Below the pieces are notes generated by a model. The model saw nothing but the letters and a program-made list of their open reading frames with translations. It was not told the origin of the DNA and did not search any database. The position numbers were made by a program, and so were the translations under genes. A stretch of DNA of 64,000 nucleotides from Bacillota bacterium (GTDB lineage: Bacteria; Bacillota; Clostridia; Oscillospirales; Ruminococcaceae): positions 124,001 to 188,000 of the forward strand of contig JAEYNX010000003.1 in the NCBI GenBank assembly GCA_023412215.1. Direction: 5' to 3'. Positions 1 to 8,683 of this stretch are shown piece by piece (positions within the stretch are counted from its first letter, which is position 1; each line of letters begins with the position of its first letter).

Positions 1-323
1 TGTCCAAGGGCATCTACGGCAGCTACGCGCTTGCATTGAGCCCCGACCTTTATATGCAGCTCCAGCGCATCCAGCCGGGCACCGGCTTGCTCGAGAGCGA
101 ACGGATCGGCAAGCTGCTGGACGGCCGCATCTTCCAGGCCCCGGCGCTCGGGAAGGGGAGGGCGGTGGTTGTCAGTGCCGACGCACGCAACGTAGACCTT
201 GTGGTCGGCCAGGACCTTGCCACAGCCTATCTTGAGCAGAAGGACTTAAACCACAGCTTCCGCGTGGTAGAATCCGTGCTGCCGCGCATCAAGCGCCGTC
301 AGGCAATCGTCGTATTCGAATAA
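1..323 (+). CDS. Encapsulin shell protein, C-terminal part (5' end outside window)
   Basis: Reading frame open from position 3 to the stop at 321-323, giving the last 106 residues. The segments GLLESERIGKLLDGRIFQAP and DLVVGQDLATAYLEQKDLNH, followed by SFRVVESVLPRIKRRQAIVV, match the C-terminal part of family 1 encapsulins (linocin M18/CFP29-like, HK97 fold), which assemble into protein nanocompartments that enclose peroxidase or ferritin-like cargo. The conserved VGQDL and the final beta-strand region are present and the end is intact. The cargo gene usually lies directly upstream, outside this window, so the cargo is unknown. No downstream gene appears to share the transcript, since a promoter for pcrA follows. 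Confidence 0.88.
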   Translation, partial: SKGIYGSYALALSPDLYMQLQRIQPGTGLLESERIGKLLDGRIFQAPALGKGRAVVVSADARNVDLVVGQDLATAYLEQKDLNHSFRVVESVLPRIKRRQAIVVFE

Positions 324-339
324 TCAATCTGTCCATCAT

Positions 340-372
340 ACAAAAGGGCTCTGTTATGGCAGGGTCCTTTTG
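340..372 (+). terminator. Weak stem-loop after the encapsulin gene
   Basis: A CAAAAGG/CCTTTTG inverted repeat closes around a short loop just after the encapsulin stop. No long T run follows, so termination may be partial. Confidence 0.4.
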
Positions 373-384
373 CCGTATGCGGGT

Positions 385-412
385 TTGCTTTTCAGCGTGT
401 TTTTGATATAAT
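385..412 (+). promoter_or_regulatory. Sigma-A type promoter for pcrA
   Basis: TTGCTT (385-390), 16-nt spacer, TATAAT (407-412). The pcrA start lies about 40 nt beyond the expected transcription start. Confidence 0.6.
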
Positions 413-456
413 AGAGATAACTACAGGTTTTGCAGGGCAAAGAAACGGAGCGTTCA

Positions 457-2829
457 ATGGATATTGGGGCCACCTACATACAGCTTAAAAAGCGTATTTT
501 AGAAAAAGAGTTTTCAAGAATGAATGACAAGCAGCGCGTCGCGGTTTTCAGTAATCAGGGCCCGCTGCTTATCCTTGCGGGGGCGGGCAGCGGTAAAACC
601 ACCGTTATCGTCAACCGCATCGCGTTTTTGATCAAATACGGCAACGCCTACCACAGCACTGCGGTACCCGCCTCGGTGGACGAAGAGACCATCCGCTTCC
701 TCACCGCCTACCTCGAAAAAGGGGAGGGCGACCCCGAAGCGGTGCGGTCACTGCTGGCGGTGCACCCGCCAAGGCCGTGGAACGTGCTGGCCATCACCTT
801 TACCAACAAGGCCGCGGGCGAGCTCAAAAACCGCCTGGAGGCGGTGCTGGGCGAGGCGGCGCTCGACATCTGGGCGGGCACCTTCCACTCGGTTTGCGTC
901 AGAATCCTGCGCCGCGAGATCGAGGCACTCGGCTACGACAAAAGCTTTACCATCTACGACACCGACGATTCGGTGCGCGTGCTCAAAGACTGCCTCAAGG
1001 ATTTAAACCTTAATGATAAACAGTTCCCTCCAAAGCAGATGCTGGGGGCCATCAGCCGCTTAAAGGATGAGATGACCGACCCCGTGCAGGCCAAGGCGCT
1101 GGCGGGCGGCGACTACCGGCAGCAGAAGATTGCCGACGTCTACGCTCTTTACGCCAAAAAGCTGAAGGCTGCCAACGCGCTGGACTTTGACGATATCATC
1201 TGCTGCACCGTAAAGCTGTTCGAGCAGTTCCCCGAGGTGTTGGGGGCGTGGCAGAACCGCTTTGCCTATGTGATGGTGGACGAGTATCAGGACACCAACC
1301 ACGCGCAGTACCGTCTGGTGAGCCTGCTTTCCGCCGCGCATAAGCGCATCTGCGTGGTGGGCGACGACGACCAGAGCATCTACCGCTTCAGAGGCGCCAC
1401 CATCGAGAACATCCTGTCGTTTGAACACCAGTTCGAGCGCGCCGAGGTTATCCGTTTAGAGCAGAACTACCGCAGCACCCAGACCATTCTAAACGCCGCC
1501 AACGCGGTGATAGAGCACAATACCCAGCGCAAGGGCAAGCAGCTGTGGACAAGCAACGGCAAGGGAGAGCAGGTGCTGGTGTACCGTGCGTCCGACGAGA
1601 TGGACGAGGCCGCCTTTATCGCCGACATCATCGAGGAGAATGTGCGCGAGGGCCGCAAGTATGCCGACCACGCCATCCTGTACCGCATGAACGCCCAGTC
1701 GGCGCAGATCGAGCGCCACTTCACCAAGGCGGCGATACCCTACCGCATCATCGGCGGTCTGCGCTTTTACGAGCGCAAAGAGATCAAGGACATGATTGCC
1801 TACCTTTCGGTGATCAACAATCCCGCCGACTCGGTGCGCCTTAAACGCATCATCAACGAGCCCAAGCGCGGCATCGGCGAGGCGACGGTTGCCGCCGCGG
1901 AGGAGATTGCCACGACGCTGGGCGACACCCTGTTTGATGTGCTCAGCGAGCCGGAGAGCTACGCGACGCTCGTGCGCAAAGCGCAGCCGCTTAAGGAGTT
2001 TTCAACCCTCATCCGCGGGTTTATCGACACTGCCGCCGAAACCACACTGGACGTTTTGCTGGAGAGCGTAATGGAGGACACCGGCTACATGACTATGCTC
2101 AAGGCACAGGGCGACGAAGGGCTTACCCGCATCGAGAACCTTAATGAGCTGAAGTCCAATGTGCTCAAGTACGCCCTCGAGAACGAGGAGGCCTCCCTCT
2201 CGGGATTTTTGGAGGAGGTTTCGCTGCTCACCGACATCGATAACTACGATGCCGATGCCGACGCCGCGGTGATGATGACCATGCACTCCGCCAAAGGGCT
2301 GGAGTTCCCCTTTGTGTTCGTGGTGGGCATGGAGGAAGGTATCTTCCCCGGCATACAGTCGATGTACGACCCCTCGGAGGCGGAGGAGGAGCGGCGGCTC
2401 GCCTATGTTGCAATCACGCGCGCCAAAGAGCGCCTGTTTGTCACCAACGCCTCCAGCCGCATGCTGTTCGGCCAGACCATGCGCAACCGCCCGTCGAGGT
2501 TCTTAATTGAGATACCGCCCGAGTATAAAGACGAAACGGGGCTTTCGGTTCGCGTGAGTAGGCAGCCCACCCCCGCCTACACCCCTCCGGCCCGCACCGC
2601 TCAGAGAAGCGGGCTTGCCTCCGCTGCCGGCATCTCTTCGGCACAAAAGCCCGCGCAGCCGTCCGGTGCGTCTTATGCGGCGGGCGAGCGGGTGAGCCAC
2701 AAGATTTTCGGCAACGGTATGATCCTTTCCACAACCCCCATGGGCAACGATACGCTGCTGGAGATTGCGTTTGATACCAAGGGCACCAAAAAGATTATGG
2801 CAAACTTTACGAAGCTGGATAAGCTGTAA
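457..2829 (+). CDS. pcrA: ATP-dependent DNA helicase PcrA/UvrD
   Basis: 790-residue superfamily 1A 3'-5' DNA helicase used in nucleotide excision repair, in clearing recombination filaments and in rolling-circle replication. Motifs in order: Walker A GAGSGKTT (about residue 42), FTNKAA, the DEYQDTN Walker B box, VVGDDDQSIYRFRGA, LEQNYRS, TMHSAKGLEFPFVFVVG, and EEERRLAYVAITRAKERL (motif VI). A proline/alanine-rich linker leads to a Tudor-like end (VSHKIFGNGMI...), which in PcrA contacts RNA polymerase. The ATG at 457 is preferred over an in-frame TTG at 430 because ACGGAG lies at the right distance. The C-terminal Tudor-like region favours PcrA over Rep. Confidence 0.95.
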   Translation: MDIGATYIQLKKRILEKEFSRMNDKQRVAVFSNQGPLLILAGAGSGKTTVIVNRIAFLIKYGNAYHSTAVPASVDEETIRFLTAYLEKGEGDPEAVRSLLAVHPPRPWNVLAITFTNKAAGELKNRLEAVLGEAALDIWAGTFHSVCVRILRREIEALGYDKSFTIYDTDDSVRVLKDCLKDLNLNDKQFPPKQMLGAISRLKDEMTDPVQAKALAGGDYRQQKIADVYALYAKKLKAANALDFDDIICCTVKLFEQFPEVLGAWQNRFAYVMVDEYQDTNHAQYRLVSLLSAAHKRICVVGDDDQSIYRFRGATIENILSFEHQFERAEVIRLEQNYRSTQTILNAANAVIEHNTQRKGKQLWTSNGKGEQVLVYRASDEMDEAAFIADIIEENVREGRKYADHAILYRMNAQSAQIERHFTKAAIPYRIIGGLRFYERKEIKDMIAYLSVINNPADSVRLKRIINEPKRGIGEATVAAAEEIATTLGDTLFDVLSEPESYATLVRKAQPLKEFSTLIRGFIDTAAETTLDVLLESVMEDTGYMTMLKAQGDEGLTRIENLNELKSNVLKYALENEEASLSGFLEEVSLLTDIDNYDADADAAVMMTMHSAKGLEFPFVFVVGMEEGIFPGIQSMYDPSEAEEERRLAYVAITRAKERLFVTNASSRMLFGQTMRNRPSRFLIEIPPEYKDETGLSVRVSRQPTPAYTPPARTAQRSGLASAAGISSAQKPAQPSGASYAAGERVSHKIFGNGMILSTTPMGNDTLLEIAFDTKGTKKIMANFTKLDKL

Positions 2830-2884
2830 TATCCGTACGGCACGATTATTTGGAGAATATCATACAGAGAAAGGGTGGTTTCTT

Positions 2885-3670
2885 ATGGCGAAGGTAACGC
2901 TGATTGCCCACACCCCTGAGCCCGAAAAGACGGTGGCGGCAGCGGCAAAGCTGTGCTACAGCGGCTCGGATATCGATACATTAATGGATGGTTTAACGCC
3001 CGAAAGCGCGAAGAAGTTTGTGGCCATGCTCGCCGAGATCGGGCACGAAAGCCCCATTGAGCACGCCTCCTTTACCTTTGGCATAGAAGGGGTCTCCCGC
3101 GCGCTGCTCGCGCAGATTACCCGTCACCGTATCGCCTCCTACTCGGTGCAGAGCCAGCGCTATGTGCGCAAAGATCACTTTGAGTACATCGTACCGCCCG
3201 AGATTGAGACGATTCCGGAGGCCAAGCAGGAGTATATCGCCGCGATGCAGGCCGCCGAGGCGCATTACGAGCGCATTACGGAGATTTTAAAGGCTTCTCA
3301 CGCCCAAAGGCTTACCGAAGAGGGGATGGAGCCTTCAAAGGCGCAGAAGCAGGCCGAGAAGCTGGCTATTGAGGACGCGCGCTTTGTGCTGCCCAACGCC
3401 TGCGACACCAAGATGATTGTCACCATGAACGCACGCAGCCTGTATAACTTTTTCGCCCACCGCTGCTGCAACCGCGCGCAGTGGGAGATTCGCGAGGTGG
3501 CCGAGCAGATGCTGGCGCTGGTGCTGAAGGTTGCCCCCAACCTGTTCGCGGCCGCCGGCCCGCCCTGCGCTAACGGGGCCTGCCCCGAGGGCAAGATGTC
3601 CTGCTTAAAGGCAAACGAAATGCGCGAGAAATACCGGCAGCTGAAAGAAAACATTCCATCTGTTGGATAA
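2885..3670 (+). CDS. thyX: FAD-dependent thymidylate synthase ThyX
   Basis: 261-residue flavin-dependent thymidylate synthase that methylates dUMP to dTMP with methylene-THF and NADPH. The signature RHRxxSxxxxSxRY is seen complete at residues 80-93. The ATG at 2885 follows AAAGGGTGG; the frame is open upstream into pcrA but that extension has no family match. It sits 55 nt after pcrA and is probably cotranscribed. A C-terminal cysteine-rich tail (GPPCANGACPEGKMSC) is seen in several clostridial ThyX proteins. ThyX produces THF rather than DHF, which fits the 5-formyl-THF cyclo-ligase gene nearby. No thyA is present in the window. Confidence 0.95.
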   Translation: MAKVTLIAHTPEPEKTVAAAAKLCYSGSDIDTLMDGLTPESAKKFVAMLAEIGHESPIEHASFTFGIEGVSRALLAQITRHRIASYSVQSQRYVRKDHFEYIVPPEIETIPEAKQEYIAAMQAAEAHYERITEILKASHAQRLTEEGMEPSKAQKQAEKLAIEDARFVLPNACDTKMIVTMNARSLYNFFAHRCCNRAQWEIREVAEQMLALVLKVAPNLFAAAGPPCANGACPEGKMSCLKANEMREKYRQLKENIPSVG

Positions 3671-3795
3671 ACATGGTATGACAAGGGCAAAGCACGTCAA
3701 AAATCAGTTTAACGGGTAGCTGCATGAAGGCTGTATACAGCTTAAAATATAAGGCATATGCCCGTATTTGGCTGTAGAAATATTTTGCCAAACAC

Positions 3796-3823
3796 TGGAC
3801 AATTGCCCCTGTTTTGTTATAAT
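3796..3823 (+). promoter_or_regulatory. Promoter for the DJ-1/cyclo-ligase pair
   Basis: TGGACA (3796-3801), 16-nt spacer, TATAAT (3818-3823). It would give a leader of about 200 nt before the first start codon. Confidence 0.55.
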
Positions 3824-4018
3824 AGAATGCGTGTTGGGCTGCGGATGACGCAGGCCAAACGGCCGTTTCCCCGTAAGGTGAAAGGGGTAGAAAGTTTGAA
3901 AGATAAATCTTTCAAACTACGGAAAAATTACTGTCGGAGTAAAACTCCTCCTGCGGCAAAGCCGCAGCGCAATTTTTCATGGCGTTTTGTGCCTTTCCGG
4001 CGCTTGCGCCGGAAAGGC
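3824..4018 (+). other. Hairpin-dense 5' leader upstream of the DJ-1 gene
   Basis: Four strong stems in under 130 nt: a 12-bp perfect palindrome at 3893-3918 (AGTTTGAAAGAT and its complement, 2-nt gap), a GGAG/CTCC stem at about 3936-3948, CTGCGGC/GCCGCAG at 3951-3967 inside an AAAAATT/AATTTTT outer stem, and a 13-bp perfect stem at 3991-4018 (GCCTTTCCGGCGC and its complement). The last stem contains GGAAAGG, the likely ribosome site of the next gene. The style of short perfect hairpins with A/T loops resembles the repeat elements elsewhere in the window, but the ATACTAATTC ends are not seen here. Confidence 0.55.
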
Positions 4019-4030
4019 ATGGTCATAATC

Positions 4031-4579
4031 ATGATTTATCTGTTTCTTGCGAACGGTTTTGAAGAGATTGAGGCGATAGCTCCGTTAGATATATTGAGAC
4101 GGGCCGAGCTTGAGGTTATAACGGTGGGCGTCACCGGTAAAACGGTGCGCGGTGCGCACGGCATCACCGTTGCGGCGGACATCGAGGCGAAGGATGCCAC
4201 GCTCGAACACTTGGATATGGTGGTGCTGCCCGGGGGTATGCCGGGCACCCTGAATCTTGAAAAATCTGAGATCGTGCAGTACTTTATAGACTTTTGCGCA
4301 CATAATGATAAATGGCTTGCAGCCATCTGTGCGGCACCCTCTATTCTGGGGCACGCCGGCCTGCTGAATGGCAGGCGGTACACCTGCTTCCCCGGTTACG
4401 AAACGCAGGGGCAGGAGGGCATTTACACCGCCGCGCCGGTAGAGCAGGACGGCAAGCTTGTCACCGCTGCGGGCGCGGGGGTCGCGCTCGAGTTTGGGTT
4501 TAAGCTTGTTGAGGTGCTGCTTGGCAGGCAAAGAGCGGATGGAATAAAGGCGGCCATGCAATGCAGAGATTCGATATAA
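4031..4579 (+). CDS. DJ-1/PfpI family protein (YajL/ThiJ-like)
   Basis: 182-residue single-domain DJ-1/PfpI fold protein. Seen: the N-terminal FLANGFEEIEAIAPLDILRRA strand-helix with the conserved glutamate, VVLPGGMPG, and the nucleophile-elbow cysteine in AAICAAPSIL. Family members act as deglycases, chaperones or oxidative-stress sensors; substrate cannot be told. The frame is open upstream to 3758 but that part is the hairpin-rich leader, not protein. Starts at 4019 or 4031 are both possible; 4031 gives the usual MIYLFLA N-terminus and a workable distance to GGAAAGG. The stop overlaps the next gene by 19 nt, so the two are translationally linked. Confidence 0.85.
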   Translation: MIYLFLANGFEEIEAIAPLDILRRAELEVITVGVTGKTVRGAHGITVAADIEAKDATLEHLDMVVLPGGMPGTLNLEKSEIVQYFIDFCAHNDKWLAAICAAPSILGHAGLLNGRRYTCFPGYETQGQEGIYTAAPVEQDGKLVTAAGAGVALEFGFKLVEVLLGRQRADGIKAAMQCRDSI

Positions 4580-5157
4580 GAGTTTATAAGCAGAACCTGC
4601 GCAGCCGTTTTAAGGCTGTCAGGCACGCTATGCCGCCGGAGGCAAAACACGAGAACGACCGGCGTATACTCGAGCGGCTCTGCGCCACATGGGAGTATAG
4701 ATCCGCCGACATGCTCGTTACCTATGTATCCACCCCGCTTGAGGTAGACACCAAAAACCTCATCCTGCGCGCGCTGAGCGATAACAAACGGGTGGCCGTT
4801 CCCTATTGTATAGAGAATTCTCACGAGATGCAGTTTTATTTTATCCGATCACTCGACGAGCTACAGAAACGAACCTTTGGCGTGTTGGAGCCGGTGGCCG
4901 AGGCCTGCTGTCTTGCGGAGGACTTTACGGGCAGCATCTGCATCGTGCCCGGCCTTGCGTTTGACAGGCAGGGCTACAGGCTCGGTTACGGCAAGGGCTA
5001 TTACGATAGATTTTTAGCGGATTACGGGGGAACCACCATTGGTATCTGTTATAAAGCCTGTATGACGCATCTTCTGCACCGTGGCAGGTACGACATTGCC
5101 TGCGACATGGTCGTTACTGAGAACGAGTTGGTTTTTTGCCGGAAAAACCGCCGTTAG
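4561..5157 (+). CDS. 5-formyltetrahydrofolate cyclo-ligase
   Basis: 198 residues, normal length for the MTHFS/YgfA family, which uses ATP to convert 5-formyl-THF to 5,10-methenyl-THF and so recovers a storage form of folate. Seen: the N-terminal basic helix (KQNLRSRFKAVRHAM), the central YVSTPLEVDT segment, VPGLAFDRQGYRLGYGKGYYD with the conserved glycine/tyrosine loop, and the end CDMVVTENELV. The start overlaps the 3' end of the DJ-1 gene. ThyX, 0.9 kb upstream, draws on the same folate pool, but the intervening promoter separates the two units. Confidence 0.92.
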   Translation: MQRFDIRVYKQNLRSRFKAVRHAMPPEAKHENDRRILERLCATWEYRSADMLVTYVSTPLEVDTKNLILRALSDNKRVAVPYCIENSHEMQFYFIRSLDELQKRTFGVLEPVAEACCLAEDFTGSICIVPGLAFDRQGYRLGYGKGYYDRFLADYGGTTIGICYKACMTHLLHRGRYDIACDMVVTENELVFCRKNRR

Positions 5158-5202
5158 CTATTGGCGTAATGTGTAACAACGGCTACTGGGAGGAAATACT
5201 AC

Positions 5203-7089
5203 ATGAATTCAAACGATAACGAAAAAGAGGGCTTTAACGAGTTCGCGCGCCCAAACGAGCAAGCGAACCACAGCAGGCAGAGCAAGCCCGAGATTTTTGA
5301 TATAGAAAAATCCGATGAGGAGTTTTTCGGCGCTTCAGTACCTAAGCAGCCTGAGGCGGCACCGCCTTCGCCTAAGCCGGACGCGGGCAAAACCGGGATA
5401 CCGATGGGCCAGCATGAGTTTTACGAGCGCCTTGCGGTTAACACGCCCACCCCGCCGCAGGTGCAGCGCGAAACAAGGGAGAACCAGCGCCCGCAGGCTG
5501 TCAACCGGCAGCCGGAGGCGCCTACCCCTCCTCCTATAGCACCCAAGCGCAGTGTTTATAAACCAAATTCCTTTGCCGAGCTGCCGCCCGATGTCCCGGC
5601 TAAGCCGCTTCGCGGTTCAGACCGGCTCAGCGAGCCGACCATTGCCATCCCCAAGCGGGCTGTCGGGCATCCGAGCGGTACCGATGACGCCGATGGGGTA
5701 AAGATTTACGGCGCCCGGGGCAATGAGAATAATGATTCGATGTACGGCAGTACAGCGCCGGTGCCGCGCCCCAGCAAACCTTTTAAATTGAACATTAAGG
5801 ACGAGGACTACAACGCTATCCCCGATTTTGACAACCGCGCGCATAAGACAAGGCCCACGCCGCCGCCGCTTACCGCCTCGCCGGTGCAAAAGCGCGGTAA
5901 GGCGGCCGTGCAGAAGACGGAGAGCGAGTTTGATTACGTTCCGCCGCAAGCCGCCGCGGGAGCGCCGCCCAGGCCGGTGAACAGAACCATGCGCAGCTTG
6001 GGCAGGCTTGCAAACGGCATCATCTACACGGTGGGTGTGCTGCTGGTCTCCATCCTTCTTTCGGTGTTTATCCTGCAGTCGATGAGCGATGTGCTCGGGC
6101 TGTTTAAAAACGATAAAGAGATCAACGTCACCATCCCCAAGGGGGCCGATACCAAGTCGGTAGCCGATCTCTTAAAGGAAAACGGCATCATCTCGCAGCC
6201 GCTCACCTTCAGGCTGTATACGCAGTATAAGTACAGCGAGAACGCCGATGTCTATTTAGACGGCGACTTTAGCCTCAACTCCAAGATGTCCTACGACGAG
6301 ATCATGACCGCTATCCGCATCAGCAAGAGCGAGCAGCAAACGGTCAAGCTCACCTTTATCGAGGGCATGACGGCGCGGGAGATTGCGAAGATACTGGAGG
6401 AAAACCACGTCTGCAAGGCCGATGAGTTTATCAACGTGCTGCAGACCACCGATTTCGGCTACGAGTTTGAAAAGCTCATCCCCACAGGCGGCAACCGTTA
6501 CCTCAAGCTGGAGGGCTACCTCTTCCCGGATACCTACAACTTTTATCTGGACGAGGCCCCCAAGTCGGTAGCCGATAAATTCCTCAAAAACTTTAACAAG
6601 AAGATCACCGCCGACTTGATCGACCGTATCGACAAAATGGGCTGGACGCTTGATCAGGCGATTACGCTCGGCTCGATTATCCAGAAGGAAGGCCGCACGC
6701 TTGACGATATGTATGCCGTTTCGTCGGTTTTCAACAACCGCTTAAACAACAAGGGCAAATTCCCCCTGCTTCAATCGGATGTTACCATTAATTATGTCAA
6801 TGATAACATTACGCCCTTTGTATCCGGTACAGCCGACCAGCAGGCGTATGCCTCGGCCTATAACACCTACAAGTGCGAAGGGCTGCCCGTCGGCCCGGTT
6901 GGCAACCCGGGTGTAAACGCCATTAAAGCGGCCATCTATCCGGACACTTCCGCAAACTACTACTTCGTTACCGACGAAGAGATGCATTATTACTTCGCCA
7001 AAAATCTTGCGGAGCACGAGGCGAACATCGCTAAGGCAAAAGCGGTGGGCGATACGGTGGGCGGCGTAGATACCCACGAGGAACAATAG
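5203..7089 (+). CDS. mltG: Endolytic murein transglycosylase MltG
   Basis: 628-residue YceG/MltG family protein that cuts nascent glycan strands at the membrane and sets glycan length. A disordered, proline- and charge-rich cytoplasmic region covers residues 1-270, one membrane segment lies at about 272-294, then a LysM-like part (INVTIPKGADTKSVADLLKE) and the catalytic domain with LEGYLFPDTYNF, GSIIQKEGR (E496 is the expected catalytic glutamate) and LPVGPVGNPGVNAIKAAIYP. The N-terminal tail is far longer than in E. coli, a trait of Gram-positive MltG. A good ribosome site (GGAGGAAA) precedes the ATG. Its position before a U32 protein gene matches the yrrL-yrrN/O neighbourhood of Bacillus. 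Confidence 0.93.
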   Translation: MNSNDNEKEGFNEFARPNEQANHSRQSKPEIFDIEKSDEEFFGASVPKQPEAAPPSPKPDAGKTGIPMGQHEFYERLAVNTPTPPQVQRETRENQRPQAVNRQPEAPTPPPIAPKRSVYKPNSFAELPPDVPAKPLRGSDRLSEPTIAIPKRAVGHPSGTDDADGVKIYGARGNENNDSMYGSTAPVPRPSKPFKLNIKDEDYNAIPDFDNRAHKTRPTPPPLTASPVQKRGKAAVQKTESEFDYVPPQAAAGAPPRPVNRTMRSLGRLANGIIYTVGVLLVSILLSVFILQSMSDVLGLFKNDKEINVTIPKGADTKSVADLLKENGIISQPLTFRLYTQYKYSENADVYLDGDFSLNSKMSYDEIMTAIRISKSEQQTVKLTFIEGMTAREIAKILEENHVCKADEFINVLQTTDFGYEFEKLIPTGGNRYLKLEGYLFPDTYNFYLDEAPKSVADKFLKNFNKKITADLIDRIDKMGWTLDQAITLGSIIQKEGRTLDDMYAVSSVFNNRLNNKGKFPLLQSDVTINYVNDNITPFVSGTADQQAYASAYNTYKCEGLPVGPVGNPGVNAIKAAIYPDTSANYYFVTDEEMHYYFAKNLAEHEANIAKAKAVGDTVGGVDTHEEQ

Positions 7090-7094
7090 CTTTA

Positions 7095-7195
7095 TATTAT
7101 TACAATTAGAAATATAGAAAAATTCAAGCAAATGTCCCCGTTTATGCTTTTTATGAAGAATTTTTACGTGATATTTCTTATTGGAATTAGTATTA
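7095..7195. repeat. Palindromic intergenic repeat, copy A
   Basis: About 100 bp, with ends TATTATTACAATTAGAAATAT and, reversed, TAATACTAATTCCAATAAGA. It aligns base for base over most of its length with copy B at 43043-43147, including AGAAATATAGAAAAA, TTTATGC, GAAGAATTTTT and CTTATTGGAATTAGTATT. The two halves pair as one long imperfect hairpin. It lies between mltG and the U32 gene. Confidence 0.8.
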
Positions 7196-7201
7196 CGGTG
7201 C

Positions 7202-7220
7202 GGGCGGCGTTATGCCGCCC
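7202..7220. repeat. GC-rich hairpin between repeat copies A and E
   Basis: GGGCGGC/GCCGCCC, a 7-bp perfect stem around GTTAT, between two repeat units; possibly part of one compound element covering 7095-7261. Confidence 0.6.
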
Positions 7221-7227
7221 ACTTTAA

Positions 7228-7261
7228 ATACTAAACCCCTTTTTAAATGGAATTTAGTATA
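7228..7261. repeat. Short terminal-inverted-repeat unit, copy E
   Basis: ATACTAAA ... TTTAGTAT inverted ends around CCCCTTTTTAAATGGAA, 34 bp, immediately upstream of the ribosome site of the U32 gene. Confidence 0.6.
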
Positions 7262-7280
7262 AAAAGAGAGGTGCGCGTTT

Positions 7281-8528
7281 TTGAAGAACAGAATACCGGA
7301 GGTGCTCGCTCCGGCAGGGGATATTGCCCGGCTCAAGGCGGCGGTGGATTTCGGCGCCGACGCCGTTTACATCGGCGGAAAGGTCTTTACCATGCGTGCC
7401 GCTCCCGCAAACTTTGATGAAAAAGAGATGCTCGAGGGCGTTCGTTACGCACACGGGCGCGGCGCAAGGGTTTACCTCACCTGCAACACCCTGCCGCGCA
7501 ATGAGGAGATCGAGCAGCTACCCGAATATTTTGAGCTTGTCAAGGCCTCAGGAGTGGACGCGGTGATCATCAGCGACCTCGGAGTGCTCGGCATTGCGCG
7601 AAGGATTATGCCCGAGATCGAGATACACATCTCTACCCAGGCGGGTGTCGTGAATTATGCGGCCGCGTGCGAACTGCACGCGATGGGTGCCAAGCGCGTG
7701 GTGCTTGCGCGCGAGCTTTCGCTTGACGAGATCCGTTTTATCCGCGCCCACACGCCGCCCGAGCTGGAGATAGAGGCGTTTGTGCACGGCGCGATGTGCG
7801 TATCCTTCTCGGGGCGCTGCCTGCTCTCGAGCTACATGACGGGGCGCGATTCCAACCGCGGCGAATGCGCGCAGCCCTGCCGCTGGCGCTACAGCCTCAC
7901 GGAGGAGAAGCGTCCGAACGAGCACTATCCCGTTTTTGAGGACGAGCAGGGCACCTATATCTTAAACGCCAAGGATCTGTGCATGATTGAGCACATCGGG
8001 GAGCTGGCGGACGCGGGCATCACCAGCCTGAAGATTGAAGGGCGCGCGAAGTCCGACTACTATGTTTCGGTTATCACCAACGCCTACCGCTGCGCGGTGG
8101 ACGGCTATCTTGCCGCCCCGCAGGGCTATGTAACACCGGGGTGGCTGGTGGACGAGGTAAAAAAGGTGAGCCACAGGCAATACTGCACCGGCTTTTTCTA
8201 CGGCCCCATCGAGAACGGGCAGTACTACGAGAACGGCGGCTATGTTCGGTCGTACGACGTGGTGGCGGTGGTGGACGACTGGCAAAACGGCGTCGTTTAC
8301 TGTACCCAACGCAACAAATTCTTGCGCGGCGATACGGTGGAGATTCTGCAGCCTCGCTCCAAGCCGTTTGAATTTACCATTAAACAGTTGCTTGCCGCCG
8401 ACGGCAGTGAACTGGAAAGCACGCCGCACCCGACGATGCCCTTTTCGTTTACCTGCGATATCCCGCTTCAAAAAGGCAGTGTCATACGCAAGCAGGTAGA
8501 TATACCGACGCAGAACAATAGAGTTTAG
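7281..8528 (+). CDS. U32 family RNA-modification protein (TrhP/RlhA-like; formerly peptidase U32)
   Basis: 415 residues. Seen: EVLAPAGDIARLKAAVDFGADAVYIGG at the start (TIM-barrel-like), STQAGVVN, and the U32 signature HGAMCVSFSGRCLLSSYMTGR followed by NRGECAQPCRWRY, which supplies the four conserved cysteines. E. coli TrhP and RlhA and Bacillus TrhP1/TrhP2 are U32 proteins that hydroxylate tRNA or rRNA with prephenate as oxygen source; that function is inferred here. The start is TTG with GAGAGG 10 nt upstream. Gene order mltG-U32 is shared with Bacillus, which favours a TrhP role (ho5U34 in tRNA). Confidence 0.85.
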   Translation: MKNRIPEVLAPAGDIARLKAAVDFGADAVYIGGKVFTMRAAPANFDEKEMLEGVRYAHGRGARVYLTCNTLPRNEEIEQLPEYFELVKASGVDAVIISDLGVLGIARRIMPEIEIHISTQAGVVNYAAACELHAMGAKRVVLARELSLDEIRFIRAHTPPELEIEAFVHGAMCVSFSGRCLLSSYMTGRDSNRGECAQPCRWRYSLTEEKRPNEHYPVFEDEQGTYILNAKDLCMIEHIGELADAGITSLKIEGRAKSDYYVSVITNAYRCAVDGYLAAPQGYVTPGWLVDEVKKVSHRQYCTGFFYGPIENGQYYENGGYVRSYDVVAVVDDWQNGVVYCTQRNKFLRGDTVEILQPRSKPFEFTIKQLLAADGSELESTPHPTMPFSFTCDIPLQKGSVIRKQVDIPTQNNRV

Positions 8529-8649
8529 CTTGCGGCCATGCCAAAGCGTAGTATCGGCACATCCGGTGGAAACCTATACACCTACGAGACCCTTCAACTT
8601 TTAAGTCCTCTTAACAAAATATTAAATTTCTTCGATTAACGAATAGCCC

Positions 8650-8678
8650 TTGACAATGAAGCCCAACCTATATATAAT
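8650..8678 (+). promoter_or_regulatory. Consensus promoter of the zinc uptake operon
   Basis: TTGACA (8650-8655), exactly 17 nt, TATAAT (8673-8678). A perfect sigma-A promoter, which implies strong expression unless repressed. Confidence 0.88.
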
Positions 8679-8683
8679 TTAGT

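Noticed and set aside
3758..4030. N-terminal extension of the DJ-1 protein
   Set aside because: The extension translates the promoter and hairpin leader and has no family match.
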